Below, in pieces: positions 53,490-63,639 of a stretch of 64,000 bases of DNA. This DNA is from Gymnodinialimonas phycosphaerae (lineage in GTDB: Bacteria > Pseudomonadota > Alphaproteobacteria > Rhodobacterales > Rhodobacteraceae): contig NZ_JAIMBW010000001.1 of assembly GCF_019195455.1 (NCBI RefSeq), positions 3,004,001 to 3,068,000 of the forward strand, read 5' to 3'. The notes under the pieces are model-generated. The model worked only from the letters and a program-made list of their open reading frames with translations. It had not been told where the DNA came from and did no database searches. The position numbers were made by a program, and so were the translations under genes. Position 1 is the stretch's first letter. Each line of letters opens with the position of its first letter.

Positions 53490-54155
53490 ATGGAAATCCT
53501 TTCCGCCCTTCAGACCAATACCAGCACGGCCACCGCCGCACAGGACAACACGACCGCCGCCTCGATCACGACGGATTTCGACATGTTTCTGCGGCTTCTC
53601 ACCACGCAAATGCAGAACCAAGACCCCCTCAACCCCGCCGATTCCACCGAATACACGGCGCAGCTAGCGACGTTTTCAGCGGTGGAGCAGCAGGTGGAGA
53701 CCAACGATCTGTTGCGGGGCCTGCAAGCCAGTTTCGCGTCCATGAACATGGGGCAACTGTCGGGCTGGATCGGGATGGAGGCGCGGGCCGAGATGCCGGT
53801 GAACTTCACCGGGCAAGCCACGACAGTGCAAATCGCCCCAAACACCCTTGCGGACCGGGTGGAACTGGTCGTGCGCAACCGCGCCGGAGATGTCGTGGCC
53901 TCCACCCCCGCCGTGCTTGGGGATGAGCCGTTCTCCTGGGATGGCACCGGCGATGACGGCTACCCCTTGCCCCATGACACCTACACGCTATCCGCCCAAA
54001 GCTGGCGCGGTGAAGATGTGCTGGAAGAACGTGCCGCCTTCGTGTTCGGCGAGATATCCGAGGCGCAGACCCTCTCGGGAGAGGTCTTTGTCACCATGGA
54101 AAATGGCGTGACCGTGCCCGCGGATGCCGTGCAAGGCCTGCGGCGGGCGTCGTAG
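53490..54155 (+). CDS. flgD: Flagellar hook-capping protein FlgD
   Basis: 221 residues from ATG 53490, preceded by TAGGAG. Segments DFDMFLRLLTTQMQNQDPLN and STEYTAQLATFSAVEQQVET are the conserved FlgD N-terminus; the rest is a beta-rich hook-cap domain (SWDGTGDDGYPLPHDTYTLS). Ends six bases before the convergent ubiB gene. Confidence 0.95.
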   Translation: MEILSALQTNTSTATAAQDNTTAASITTDFDMFLRLLTTQMQNQDPLNPADSTEYTAQLATFSAVEQQVETNDLLRGLQASFASMNMGQLSGWIGMEARAEMPVNFTGQATTVQIAPNTLADRVELVVRNRAGDVVASTPAVLGDEPFSWDGTGDDGYPLPHDTYTLSAQSWRGEDVLEERAAFVFGEISEAQTLSGEVFVTMENGVTVPADAVQGLRRAS

Positions 54156-54161
54156 CGCGGC

Positions 54162-55691
54162 CTAGAACAGCGCCCAGATCAGCGCTGCCCCAAGACCGAC
54201 GGCCAGACCGCCGAAGCCAATCGCCAGCCGTTCCGGCCAACGGCTGGGGGGGATCGGTTTCACCGGATGGGCCTGTGCGATCAGCGCGGCCTCGGCCAGT
54301 TGCGGCAAGCGCGGCCCGAAGCGCGACAGCACAGAGGCTGTGCGGAACAGATCACGCGCGATGGCTTTGGGGCCGATGGCATTGGCGATATACGTCTCAA
54401 CCTCGGGTTGGGCGACGGCCCAGATGTTCAGATCGGGATCAAGGGACCGGCCCACGCCCTCCACCACAACCATGGTGCGTTGCAGAAGAATCAGCTCAGT
54501 CCGGGTTTCCATCCCAAAGCGTTCAGTCACTTCGAACAGATAGGCCAGCAACCGCCCCATCGATATCTTCGAGGCTTCCATACCGAAGATCGGCTCACCC
54601 ACGCTGCGCAATGCTTGCGCAAATTCCCCCACGTCGCGGTCAGCGGGCACATAGCCCGCTTCGAAATGCACCTCCGCCACCCGGCGATAATCCTTGCGGA
54701 TGAAGCCCATCAGGATCTCGGCATAGACGCGGCGGGTGTATTCATCGATCCGCCCCATGATCCCGAAATCGAGCGCTACCACGTCGCCGTTCGGCGCCAC
54801 CTTCAGGTTGCCCTGATGCATATCAGCGTGGAAATACCCGTCGCGCAGGGCGTGGCGCAGGAACATCTGCAGCACGGTCGCGCCCAGCTTGGCCCGGTTG
54901 TGACCGGCGGCGTCGATCGCGGCCAGATCGGACAGCGGCAGACCTTCGGCCCAGCCCAGGACCATCATCCGGCGCGTCGACATGTTCCATTCGACCGCTG
55001 GCACCACGAAGCACGCGTCATCGGCGGTATTTGCCGCGAACTCTCCGGCGGCAGAGGCTTCGATCCGCAGGTCCAGCTCTTGCATCACGACGCCTTCGAA
55101 GTGGTCGATCACATCGCGCGGGCGCAAGCGCCGCGATGAAGGCGACAGCGTCTCGACCAGGGTCGCGATCAGGTGAAAGGCGTCAACGTCCTTCTTGAAC
55201 GCCCGCTCGATCCCCGGACGCAGAAGCTTGACGGCGACGTCGCGCCCCGAGCCCGCCAAAGTCGCGCGGTGAACCTGCGCGATGGAGGCGGCGGCGATGG
55301 GGTCGGAAAACGCGCTGAACGTCTCTTCCAGCGGACCGCCAAGTTCCTCTGCCACCACCCGGCGCGCCTCGGCCACCGGGAACGGCGGCAACTTGTCCTG
55401 CAAGACCTGCAATTCCAGCGCCATATCGGGGCCGACGACGTCTGGACGGGTGGAGAGGATTTGCCCGAACTTGATGTAGGCGGGTCCAAGGGCCGTCAGT
55501 GCACGGGGCACGGGCGGCACGTTTGGGTCGCCCTTCAGGCCCAACCACTTGAACGGCCAGCCCAAGACGCGCGCCGCCAGACGGATCGGCGCGGGCGCGT
55601 CCAATGCCTCCAGCACCGCGCCCATCGCGCCGGTTCTCTCGAAGGTCGCGCCGGTGCGCACCAGCCGCCAGATGTTGTGGGGACCGCGCAC
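54162..55691 (-). CDS. ubiB: UbiB-type kinase-like protein of ubiquinone biosynthesis
   Basis: 509 residues of the ABC1/UbiB atypical kinase family: YIKFGQILSTRPD (KxGQ motif), VAVKLLRPG and YFHADMHQGNLKVAPNGDVV with DFGIMGR. One or two membrane helices at the C-terminus anchor it. It starts at a GTG directly after the ubiE stop. Required for ubiquinone hydroxylation or lipid delivery. Confidence 0.93.
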   Translation of the reverse strand: MRGPHNIWRLVRTGATFERTGAMGAVLEALDAPAPIRLAARVLGWPFKWLGLKGDPNVPPVPRALTALGPAYIKFGQILSTRPDVVGPDMALELQVLQDKLPPFPVAEARRVVAEELGGPLEETFSAFSDPIAAASIAQVHRATLAGSGRDVAVKLLRPGIERAFKKDVDAFHLIATLVETLSPSSRRLRPRDVIDHFEGVVMQELDLRIEASAAGEFAANTADDACFVVPAVEWNMSTRRMMVLGWAEGLPLSDLAAIDAAGHNRAKLGATVLQMFLRHALRDGYFHADMHQGNLKVAPNGDVVALDFGIMGRIDEYTRRVYAEILMGFIRKDYRRVAEVHFEAGYVPADRDVGEFAQALRSVGEPIFGMEASKISMGRLLAYLFEVTERFGMETRTELILLQRTMVVVEGVGRSLDPDLNIWAVAQPEVETYIANAIGPKAIARDLFRTASVLSRFGPRLPQLAEAALIAQAHPVKPIPPSRWPERLAIGFGGLAVGLGAALIWALF

Positions 55692-56468
55692 CTACAGTTT
55701 CCAGCCCGAATGCAGCGCCGCAATGCCCATCGACAGGTTGCGGTATTTCACCTGTTCGAACTCGGCGTCGCGGATCATGCCCGCGAAGGTGTCTTGGTCG
55801 GGGAATTTGCGGATCGATTCGACGAGGTACTGGTAGCTGTCCCGATCGCCTGCGATCAGCTGGCCCATGCGGGGGATCACGTTGAAGGAATAGAGGTCGT
55901 AAAGCTTCTGCATCCCATCGTTGGGCAGTTGGCTGAACTCCAGCACCATCAGCCGCCCGCCGGGGCGCAGCACGCGGTAGGCCTCGGACAGGGCCTCGTT
56001 GATGCGGGTCACGTTCCGGATGCCGAAGCTGATGGTGTAGACGTCAAAGCTGTTGTCCGCGAACGGCAGTGCCATAGCGTCGCCGCAGACCCAATCCAGC
56101 TTGTCTGCCATCGCCTCGGCCTCGGCGCGTTTCTCGCCTTCATCCAGCATCGATTGCGTCATGTCGAACACGGTCGCATGGGCGCCGGGCGCGCGCTTGA
56201 GGAACCGGAAAGAGATATCGCCAGTGCCCCCCGCCACATCCAGCAGCTTCTGGCCATCGCGGGGCGCCAGCCAATCCATCATCGCGTCTTTCCAGACCCG
56301 GTGGATGCCGACGCTCATCACGTCGTTCATCACATCGTACTTGGAGGCGACATTGGTGAAGACCCCATGAACCATCCCGGCCTTCTGATCTTCGGCCACG
56401 TCCTGAAATCCGAAGTGAGTCGTCGCCCCTGACTGCGCGCCAGAATTTGTTGTACGATCATCAGCCAT
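55692..56468 (-). CDS. ubiE: Ubiquinone/menaquinone methyltransferase UbiE
   Basis: 258 residues. SAM-binding motif [12 protein letters not shown] and the UbiE signature [18 protein letters not shown]; the C-terminal [15 protein letters not shown] is also typical. It C-methylates the benzoquinol ring. Divergent from mutM, with about 87 bases between the starts; ubiB follows immediately. Confidence 0.96.
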   Translation of the reverse strand: MADDRTTNSGAQSGATTHFGFQDVAEDQKAGMVHGVFTNVASKYDVMNDVMSVGIHRVWKDAMMDWLAPRDGQKLLDVAGGTGDISFRFLKRAPGAHATVFDMTQSMLDEGEKRAEAEAMADKLDWVCGDAMALPFADNSFDVYTISFGIRNVTRINEALSEAYRVLRPGGRLMVLEFSQLPNDGMQKLYDLYSFNVIPRMGQLIAGDRDSYQYLVESIRKFPDQDTFAGMIRDAEFEQVKYRNLSMGIAALHSGWKL

Positions 56469-56555
56469 GGGACTTGTCCTTTATCCGTCTCGCCCCCTCT
56501 TATAGGGCGGAGCCAAGGGGCCGCAACGGACCCGTGACGAATAGGAAAGCCCGAT

Positions 56556-57407
56556 TTGCCCGAACTTCCAGAGGTAGAGACAGTGCGTCGCGGCCTTGCC
56601 CCGGTGTTGGAGGGCGCGCGCATCGCCAAGGCGTCCGTGAACCGGCCCGACCTGCGCTGGCCGTTCCCCAGGAATATGGCCGCGCGCCTGACGGGCGCGA
56701 CGGTCACCGCGCTGCGGCGGCGGTCGAAATACATCCTCGCCGATCTTGATACCGGCGAGACGCTTTTAATCCATTTGGGCATGTCGGGACGGATGCAGAT
56801 TTCCGGCGATGTCGTGGGCAGTTTCCATCATCACCACCCCGCCGCGCAAAAGCACGACCATGTCGTGCTGGACACCGACGCGGGCGCCCGCATCACCTTC
56901 AATGACGCGCGCCGCTTCGGCGCGATGGACCTGATGGACACTGCCACGCAGGATCAGCATTGGTTGATCCGTGACCTCGGGCCCGAACCGCTTGGCAACG
57001 AATTCAACGAGGCGCATTTGATCGCGGCGTTCAAAGGCAAACGCAGCCCGGTGAAAACGGCGCTGCTGGATCAGCGCATCGTGTCGGGCCTTGGCAATAT
57101 ATATGTGTGCGAGGCGTTGTGGCGCGCCGGGATCAGCCCGCTGCGCCACGCGGGCCGCATCGCCGCCCCCCGAGTCGCGTCTCTGGTGCCCATCATCCGG
57201 GATGTCCTAGGGGAAGCCATCGCAGCCGGAGGCTCTTCCCTGCGCGACCATCGGCAAGCAACCGGAGAACTGGGATATTTTCAACACACCTTTCGGGTGT
57301 ATGGGCAGGAAGGTAAGGCCTGCCAAACCCCAGACTGCGCAGCAAAAATCAAACGCAAGGTGCAATCTGGTCGCTCCAGCTTCTACTGCCCGGTATGTCA
57401 AAGTTAG
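56556..57407 (+). CDS. mutM: Formamidopyrimidine-DNA glycosylase (MutM/Fpg)
   Basis: 283 residues from a TTG at 56556, which is fixed because the mature enzyme must begin [12 protein letters not shown], with Pro2 as the nucleophile and Glu3. AGGAAAG lies upstream. The C-terminal zinc ribbon CQTPDC with CPVCQ is present. It removes 8-oxoguanine. The TTG start suggests low expression. It follows ubiE divergently and precedes the enoyl-CoA hydratase gene. Confidence 0.97.
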   Translation: MPELPEVETVRRGLAPVLEGARIAKASVNRPDLRWPFPRNMAARLTGATVTALRRRSKYILADLDTGETLLIHLGMSGRMQISGDVVGSFHHHHPAAQKHDHVVLDTDAGARITFNDARRFGAMDLMDTATQDQHWLIRDLGPEPLGNEFNEAHLIAAFKGKRSPVKTALLDQRIVSGLGNIYVCEALWRAGISPLRHAGRIAAPRVASLVPIIRDVLGEAIAAGGSSLRDHRQATGELGYFQHTFRVYGQEGKACQTPDCAAKIKRKVQSGRSSFYCPVCQS

Positions 57408-57470
57408 TTGAAACCCTCTCCAGCGGTGCTAACCCTCATGGCTTGAGTTAACAGCGAACGAGCGCTTTCC

Positions 57471-58247
57471 ATGGCCTACGAGACCCTGATCGTCGACATT
57501 GAAGATCATATCTGCCTCATCAAACTGAACCGCCCCGACGCGCTGAACGCGCTGAATGCGCAATTGCTAGAGGAACTGGGCAAGGCGCTGAAAGCCGCCG
57601 AAACCAACGACAAGGTGCGCTGCATCGTGTTGACCGGCTCGGACAAGGCCTTTGCGGCAGGTGCCGACGTGACCGAGATGGCCGAAAAAAGTTTCGCCGA
57701 TGTCGTGTCCGAGGACATGTTCGCCAAGGATGAACGCACCATCACCGCCGTGCGCAAGCCGATCATCGCCGCCGTTGCGGGCTATGCGTTGGGTGGGGGC
57801 TGTGAACTGGCCATGATCTGCGATTTCATCATCGCCGCGGACAACGCCAAGTTCGGCCAGCCCGAAATCAACCTGGGCGTCATTGCCGGGATGGGTGGCA
57901 CCCAGCGCCTGACCAAGCTGGTGGGCAAATCCAAGGCCATGGACATGCACCTGACGGGCCGCTTCATGACCGCCGAAGAGGCCGAGCGTTCGGGCCTCGT
58001 GTCACGTGTCGTGCCGGCGAAAAAGCTGATGGAAGAAGCCATGGGCGCCGCCGCCAAGATCGCCGAGAAATCGGCGATTGCCACGATGGCCGCCAAGGAG
58101 GCCGTGAACCGGGCCGAGCAAACGCATCTGTCCGAAGGCCTGCTGTTCGAGCGGCGCGTTTTCCATTCCCTTTTCGCGACCGAGGATCAGTCCGAAGGCA
58201 TGACAGCCTTCGTCGAGAAGCGCGAGCCGCAATTCAGGGACAAATAG
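57471..58247 (+). CDS. Enoyl-CoA hydratase
   Basis: 258 residues, close to the classic short-chain enoyl-CoA hydratase: [10 protein letters not shown] oxyanion segment, both catalytic glutamates Glu112 (GGGCELAM) and Glu132 (QPEINLG), and the GAGGTQRL-type GMGGTQRL. Distinct from the first hydratase in the window. Probably beta-oxidation. Between mutM and rpsT, a common order in Rhodobacterales. Confidence 0.93.
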   Translation: MAYETLIVDIEDHICLIKLNRPDALNALNAQLLEELGKALKAAETNDKVRCIVLTGSDKAFAAGADVTEMAEKSFADVVSEDMFAKDERTITAVRKPIIAAVAGYALGGGCELAMICDFIIAADNAKFGQPEINLGVIAGMGGTQRLTKLVGKSKAMDMHLTGRFMTAEEAERSGLVSRVVPAKKLMEEAMGAAAKIAEKSAIATMAAKEAVNRAEQTHLSEGLLFERRVFHSLFATEDQSEGMTAFVEKREPQFRDK

Positions 58248-58405
58248 GCTTCCCTTTCCGGGATGTTTTGCCTAAACGACCCGCAGACATGCGTGTGAGG
58301 CCCGCTTTGGCCAGATTCGTTCGGTACTGAACCCGGACAGACGGGACCCCCGCACGCTCAGATATTGAACATGCCCGAAGATGGGCCCCGGAAAGGATCG
58401 ACACC

Positions 58406-58672
58406 ATGGCCAATTCGCCTCAAGCCAAGAAACGCGCCCGTCAGAACGAGCGTCGCTTCGCCATCAACAAGGCCCGCCGCTCGCGCATCCGCACGCACCT
58501 GCGCTTCGTCGAAGAGGCTATCGCCTCCGGCGATCAGGCTGCCGCAACGGAAGCCCTGAAGAAGGCCCAGCCCGAGCTGATGCGAGGCGTCACCAAGGGC
58601 GTTATGCACAAGAACACGGCGTCGCGGAAAATGTCGCGTCTGGCCGCCCGTGTGAAGGCGCTTGGCGCCTAA
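58406..58672 (+). CDS. rpsT: 30S ribosomal protein S20
   Basis: 88 residues, basic, with the S20 pattern [20 protein letters not shown] and helix hairpin [27 protein letters not shown] lies before the ATG. A terminator follows 37 bases after the stop. Confidence 0.97.
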   Translation: MANSPQAKKRARQNERRFAINKARRSRIRTHLRFVEEAIASGDQAAATEALKKAQPELMRGVTKGVMHKNTASRKMSRLAARVKALGA

Positions 58673-58708
58673 CCGCCACACCATGGTCGCACAATGACCC
58701 TTGCATAG

Positions 58709-58739
58709 AAGGCGCTCCGTCATTGGGGCGCCTTTTTTC
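58709..58739 (+). terminator. Rho-independent terminator after rpsT
   Basis: AAGGCGCTCC pairs with GGGGCGCCTT around GTCATT, followed by TTTT. It isolates rpsT from the dnaA promoter region. Confidence 0.9.
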
Positions 58740-59222
58740 TTTGTTAAAAAGTTAACGGTCTCAAGGCCATAATTGCGGCCATGAGATTCGATTTCAAGAA
58801 GGTTGGGAGTCAAGCGCGAAGACCTGTTGCGACACGAATGCGACTCCCGATAACTTGCACTTGCGAGTCAGAGCGCCTGGGGGGCGATTTGGGAACACCG
58901 CGTTTCGATGTGACAGACGATCCGGCCGGATGGGGACACTATCCCGGTCGTGTTGGCAGCAATGTCAAAATCTGTTGGATCGACGATGTGAGGGATGAAC
59001 TGCGGGCCAATGGCTCTGCGTTCGGTCCTTTAAGGTGTACCATATTGCCGACGTGATCGAACATCGCGGACCATCCGAAGGCACCGTTGGCAAACCAACG
59101 GGCATCAGGGCGGTCCGAGGGTCCGACCGGCCTAGTCCGGGCATCTTTTGGCGCGCATGGCAGATTCTGGTGAGAAGCCGGTGGTAAAAAACACGCCGGG
59201 TAAAAAAGGACGGGACGAAGGC
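58740..59222 (+). promoter_or_regulatory. Long dnaA upstream region (483 bases without a clear gene)
   Basis: It begins AT-rich (GTTAAAAAGTTAAC at 58743) and contains four GANTC sites, at 58785, 58807, 58842 and 58865, within 85 bases, and a small hairpin CGTTGG-CAAA-CCAACG at 59085-59100. No perfect DnaA box was seen, so this is more a dnaA control region than an origin. Short open frames here look random. The GANTC sites are targets of the CcrM methylase in alphaproteobacteria. Confidence 0.55.
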
Positions 59223-60656
59223 ATGACGAATGAGACTTGGGACGAGGTGCGCCAGGAGCTGTTGAAAGCTGTCGGTAAGAACAACTTCTCCGCATGGATT
59301 GAACCGATCGCATTTGATCGTGTCGATGAACGCACCGCCCACTTTCATGTGCCCACGAATTTCATCGGGTCCTGGGTCACCAACAACTTCGGCGATCTGA
59401 TTCTGCGTCAACTGTCGGCGCACGGCGCCGGGGCGGATCGGGTGAAGTTCACCGTCGCGCCCCGTGGCAACGTTGCTGACGTACCGGCCAATACCATGGC
59501 CCCTGCGGCATCCACCCCGCAAGCCGCCACACCCCAGCCCGCCGCCGCGTCCGCGCCTGCGCCCGTCCAACAGCCCGCGCCGGTTGCCGCGCCGCAACCC
59601 CAGCACCCCCGTGAGCTTCCGGGTGCCAAGCTGAACCCGAATTTCACCTTCGCCAATTTCGTCGTCGGCAAACCGAACGAGCTGGCCCATGCCGCCGCCC
59701 GTCGCGTCGCCGAGACACTGGACGTCACTTTCAACCCGCTGTTCCTTTACGGCGGCGTTGGCCTCGGCAAGACTCACCTGATGCACGCGATCGCGTGGGA
59801 CCTTCAGGATCGTTTCCCCGACGCCAAGATCCTGTACCTCTCGGCCGAGCAGTTCATGCACCGTTTCGTGCGAGCGCTTCGCGAACAGGACACCTTCAAT
59901 TTCAAGGAAACCTTCCGTTCGGTCGATATCCTGATGGTCGATGACGTCCAGTTCATCGCCGGAAAGACCTCGACCCAGCAGGAATTCTTCCACACATTCA
60001 ACGCGCTGGTGGAGATGGGCAAACAGATCGTCATTTCCGGCGATCGCGCGCCCGTCGATATGGAAGAACTCGACAATCGCATCGCGTCTCGCCTGCAATG
60101 CGGCCTTGTCGTCGACATCCACCCCACCGATTACGAGCTGCGCCTTGGCGTGCTTCAGCACAAGGCCGAGATTCTGGGCGCCAAATATCCGCACATCAAG
60201 TTTGCGGACGGCGTGCTTGAATACCTGGCCCAAAAGATTTCGACAAACGTCCGCGTGCTCGAAGGCGCGCTAACGCGGCTGTTCGCCTTCGCCGATCTGG
60301 TGCGCCGTGAGGTGACCGTGGATCTGGCCAAGGAATGCCTGACCGACGTTCTTCGCGCGACCGACAAGAAGGTCACGATGGACGAGATCCTCAAGAAGAC
60401 CTGCGAATACTACAAGATTCGCCAAGTCGACATGATCAGCCAGAACCGCCAACGGGTGATTGCCAGGCCGCGCCAAATGGCGATGTACCTTTGCAAAAGA
60501 CTGACGACACGCTCCTTGCCTGAAATCGGCAAGAAGTTCGGCGGCCGCGACCACACCACGATCCTTTACGGCGTGCGCAAGATCGAGGAATTGATGCAGG
60601 CTGACAGCCAAATCGCCGAGGACGCAGAGCTTCTGCGCCGCATGCTGGAAGCCTAG
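59223..60656 (+). CDS. dnaA: Chromosomal replication initiator DnaA
   Basis: 477 residues from ATG 59223 (TNETWDEVRQELLKAVGKNN); an earlier ATG at 59148 adds 25 basic residues and is less likely. The N-terminal domain is joined by a Pro/Ala-rich linker (residues about 85-135) to the AAA+ domain with Walker A GGVGLGKTHLM near 177 and Walker B VDILMVDDVQFIAGK. The C-terminal DNA-binding signature is FGGRDHTTILYGVRKIEEL. Confidence 0.97.
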   Translation: MTNETWDEVRQELLKAVGKNNFSAWIEPIAFDRVDERTAHFHVPTNFIGSWVTNNFGDLILRQLSAHGAGADRVKFTVAPRGNVADVPANTMAPAASTPQAATPQPAAASAPAPVQQPAPVAAPQPQHPRELPGAKLNPNFTFANFVVGKPNELAHAAARRVAETLDVTFNPLFLYGGVGLGKTHLMHAIAWDLQDRFPDAKILYLSAEQFMHRFVRALREQDTFNFKETFRSVDILMVDDVQFIAGKTSTQQEFFHTFNALVEMGKQIVISGDRAPVDMEELDNRIASRLQCGLVVDIHPTDYELRLGVLQHKAEILGAKYPHIKFADGVLEYLAQKISTNVRVLEGALTRLFAFADLVRREVTVDLAKECLTDVLRATDKKVTMDEILKKTCEYYKIRQVDMISQNRQRVIARPRQMAMYLCKRLTTRSLPEIGKKFGGRDHTTILYGVRKIEELMQADSQIAEDAELLRRMLEA

Positions 60657-60685
60657 GCTTCCAGATTCCGTCGCGCGCATGCCAC

Positions 60686-60733
60686 TTGACGCTGGCACGC
60701 GCGCGCGCAGTATCTTATTCAACTTGTGAATAA
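60686..60733 (+). promoter_or_regulatory. dnaA-dnaN intergenic promoter with DnaA-box-like palindrome
   Basis: TTGACG at 60686 and TATCTT at 60711 make a possible -35/-10 pair with 19-base spacing. They are followed by TTATTCA-ACTTG-TGAATAA at 60715-60733, a perfect 7-base inverted repeat. TGTGAATAA at 60725-60733 fits the DnaA box consensus (TTATNCACA on the minus strand). It may let DnaA control dnaN. Confidence 0.55.
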
Positions 60734-60782
60734 CTGGGGTCCGAGTAGTCTCGTGGCCCCAAACTTTGTCGGAGCGATAGCC

Positions 60783-61901
60783 ATGAAACTCTCCATCGAA
60801 CGCGCCACGCTGTTGCGCGCTGTCTCTCAGGCGCAATCCGTGGTGGAGCGTCGCAACACGATCCCGATCCTCGCCAACGTGCTGATCGAGGCCGAGGGCG
60901 ATACGGTCAGCTTCCGCGCCACGGACCTGGATATCGAGGTCGTCGACAAGGCCCCGGCCCAGGTTGAACGCGCGGGCGCGACCACCGTGTCGGCGGTGAC
61001 GCTGCATGAGATTGTGCGCAAGTTGCCCGACGGCGCGCTGGTGTCGCTGACCGAAGATAGCACCGCCGCGCGGCTGACGATCGAGGCGGGACGCTCATCC
61101 TTCCAACTTGCGACGCTGCCCCGGGAAGATTTCCCGGTGATGGCCTCCACCGATTACGCCGCGAACTTCAGCGCCAAAGCGCCAGAGTTGCGGCGGCTGT
61201 TCGACAAGTCCAAATTCGCAATCTCGACGGAAGAGACGCGCTACTACCTGAACGGCGTCTATTTCCACATCGCAGAGGGCGACAACGGCAAGGTTCTTCG
61301 GGCCGTTGCCACGGACGGCCACCGCCTGGCGCGCATCGACAGCGCCCTGCCCGATGGGGCCCAGGACATGCCCGGCGTGATCGTGCCCCGCAAGACCGTG
61401 GGTGAGTTGCGCAAGCTGCTGGATGATGACGACGCCCAGATCGCGGTGTCGGTGTCCGAGACGAAGATCCGCTTCGCCACGCCCGAGATCACGCTGACCT
61501 CGAAGGTCATCGACGGCACCTTCCCCGACTACACGCGTGTGATCCCCTCCGGAAACACCCGGCGCATGGAAGTGGACGCGGGCGATTTCGCCAAGGCCGT
61601 GGACCTGGTGGCCACCGTCAGCTCGGAGCGCTCGCGCGCCGTGAAGATGTCGCTGGATGAGGACCGCTTGGTGCTGTCGGTAAACGCGCCGGATTCGGGC
61701 AACGCAGAGGCCGAACTGGTCGTGGCCTATGCCGACGAAAAGCTGGAAATTGGCTTCAACGCCAAATACTTGCTGGAGATTGCCAGCCAGGTGGACCGCG
61801 AAAACGCGGTGTTCATGTTCTCCAGCCCTGCCGAGCCGACGCTGATGCGCGAAGGCAATGACGACAGTGCGATTTACGTCGTCATGCCGATGAGGGTCTG
61901 A
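60783..61901 (+). CDS. dnaN: DNA polymerase III beta subunit (sliding clamp)
   Basis: 372 residues from ATG 60783, with GGAG eight bases upstream. The three clamp domains are complete; typical sequences are QSVVERRNTIPILANVLIEA, LATLPREDFPVM, and the C-terminal IYVVMPMRV. Gene order dnaA-dnaN-recF-(DUF1697)-gyrB. Confidence 0.98.
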   Translation: MKLSIERATLLRAVSQAQSVVERRNTIPILANVLIEAEGDTVSFRATDLDIEVVDKAPAQVERAGATTVSAVTLHEIVRKLPDGALVSLTEDSTAARLTIEAGRSSFQLATLPREDFPVMASTDYAANFSAKAPELRRLFDKSKFAISTEETRYYLNGVYFHIAEGDNGKVLRAVATDGHRLARIDSALPDGAQDMPGVIVPRKTVGELRKLLDDDDAQIAVSVSETKIRFATPEITLTSKVIDGTFPDYTRVIPSGNTRRMEVDAGDFAKAVDLVATVSSERSRAVKMSLDEDRLVLSVNAPDSGNAEAELVVAYADEKLEIGFNAKYLLEIASQVDRENAVFMFSSPAEPTLMREGNDDSAIYVVMPMRV

Positions 61902-61965
61902 CCGGGCCGCGTGTGGCCGAGGTCGGGATTGAGTTGTATTTGGCAAGATGAACGAGGGGAGCGGG

Positions 61966-63054
61966 ATGGGCAAAGTGTTCGTCTCGCGACTGACGTTGTC
62001 GCATTTCCGGTCGCACCGCCGCGCCGCTTTGGCTTTGGACGGGCGGCCTGTTGCGTTGTTCGGGCCCAATGGCGCGGGCAAAACCAACCTGATGGAAGCT
62101 GTGTCGTTGCTATCGCCCGGGCGCGGGTTGCGCCGGGCGCAGGCCGAAGAGATCATTCGGCGGCCCGAGGCGATTGGCTGGAAAGTCTCGGCCGAGGTCG
62201 CAGGCCCCGGTGTGGGGCACGACATCGTTCTGACGGCAGAGCCCGGACAGGCGCGGGCCACGCAAGTGGATGGGAAGACCGCGCCGCAGGTGGCACTGGC
62301 AAAGCTGTTGCGCATTGTGTGGCTGGTGCCGTCGCAGGACAGGCTCTGGAGTGAGGGGGCCGAGGGGCGGCGGCGGTTTCTAGACCGCATCACGCTGAGC
62401 TTTCTGCCCGACCACGCCGAGGCCGTGTTGAGCTATGAGAAGGCGATGCGCGAGCGCAACCGCCTGCTGCGCGATGATGCCCGTGACCCCGCGTGGTATC
62501 GCGCATTGGAGGCGCAGATGGCCGAGGCCGCCGCGCGCATCGTGGCGAGGCGTGCCGACGCGCTTGGCCGGATCAGCGCCGCGCAGGACGGCGCCGCGAC
62601 GGCGTTTCCGGTGGCTGATCTGGGGATCGACGGGGATGAGGCCGTGACTGCTGACGATTTTGCCCAAGCCTTCGCCGACAGCCGCCCCCGCGACCTTGCC
62701 GCCGGGCGCACGCTGGTGGGGCCACATCGCGCTGATATGACCGCGATCTACCGCGACAAAGGTGTCCCCGCGAAGCAATGCTCGACCGGAGAGCAGAAGG
62801 CGCTGTTGATCTCCTTGATCCTGTCCAACGCGCGCGCGCTCAAGGCCGAGACCGGCAACGCGCCCTTGGTGTTGTTGGATGAAGTGGCCGCGCATCTGGA
62901 TGCCGGCAGACGCGCCGCGCTGTTCGACGAGATTTGCGCGTTGGAGGCGCAGGCGTGGATGACGGGCACGGGGCCAGAATTGTTCGAGGAGTTGGGTGAA
63001 AGGGCACAACATTTCCACGTCACGGAAGATGGCGGCGAAAGTGCCCTGACATGA
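61966..63054 (+). CDS. recF: DNA repair protein RecF
   Basis: 362 residues from ATG 61966, chosen because GAGGGGAG lies five bases upstream; ATG 61948 is also in frame. Walker A GPNGAGKTNLMEA near residue 33, LSPGRGLRRA and the C-terminal signature CSTGEQKALLISLIL with LLDEVAAHLD. It acts in recombinational repair of gaps. Overlaps the next gene by 4 bases. Confidence 0.95.
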   Translation: MGKVFVSRLTLSHFRSHRRAALALDGRPVALFGPNGAGKTNLMEAVSLLSPGRGLRRAQAEEIIRRPEAIGWKVSAEVAGPGVGHDIVLTAEPGQARATQVDGKTAPQVALAKLLRIVWLVPSQDRLWSEGAEGRRRFLDRITLSFLPDHAEAVLSYEKAMRERNRLLRDDARDPAWYRALEAQMAEAAARIVARRADALGRISAAQDGAATAFPVADLGIDGDEAVTADDFAQAFADSRPRDLAAGRTLVGPHRADMTAIYRDKGVPAKQCSTGEQKALLISLILSNARALKAETGNAPLVLLDEVAAHLDAGRRAALFDEICALEAQAWMTGTGPELFEELGERAQHFHVTEDGGESALT

Positions 63055-63566
63055 CCGGGCAAGTCCTGCTGCTGCGGGGGATCGATGTCGGGGGGCATGG
63101 CAAGTTGCCCATGGCGGCGCTGCGCGGGCTTCTCGATGATCTCGGCGCGGGCGGCGCGCAAACCCATCTGCAATCGGGCAATGCGGTTTGCCCGCAGCCT
63201 GTCGACGCCGCCACATTGGCCGACCAGATCGACGCGGCCCACGGCTTTCGACCCACGATCATGGCGATCGATGATTGGCCCGCCCGCGCCGCGACGCCCC
63301 CTTTGCCGACCGACGTGCCCAAAGCCTTGCACGGGTTCTTCCATGGCGGCCCCCCCCTCGACACGGCACCAATGCTGGCGCACCTCTCTTCCTCCGAGCG
63401 GGTCCATGCCGCCCAAGGTGTTTTGTGGCTGCACACGCCCGAGGGCCTCGGGCGTTCCAGGATCGCGACCCGGCTGGAGCGTTTGGCAGGCCATCCGGTG
63501 ACGGCGCGGAACTGGAATACCGTGGCTGCAATCTCTGGGATGGTTGCCGCCCTCCAAACCCCCTAA
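63051..63566 (+). CDS. DUF1697 family protein
   Basis: 171 residues with the DUF1697 opening [20 protein letters not shown] and the motif THLQSGNAV. Family members are small proteins of unknown function. It is inserted between recF and gyrB and coupled to recF by ATGA. Absent from the classical recF-gyrB order. Confidence 0.8.
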   Translation: MTGQVLLLRGIDVGGHGKLPMAALRGLLDDLGAGGAQTHLQSGNAVCPQPVDAATLADQIDAAHGFRPTIMAIDDWPARAATPPLPTDVPKALHGFFHGGPPLDTAPMLAHLSSSERVHAAQGVLWLHTPEGLGRSRIATRLERLAGHPVTARNWNTVAAISGMVAALQTP

Positions 63567-63639
63567 ATCTTGTGTTCGTCCCGTGACATTGCCTGCCCAA
63601 ATGCGTATATGTTGGGCAACAGAACGGGACAAAAACCAC

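Noticed and set aside
58781..59056. 91-residue open frame upstream of dnaA
   Set aside because: No ribosome binding site, no recognisable protein features, and it covers the GANTC cluster, which better fits a control region.
58740..59222. Chromosomal origin upstream of dnaA
   Set aside because: No cluster of DnaA boxes was seen, and in related bacteria the origin may lie elsewhere; only GANTC sites and an AT-rich start are present.
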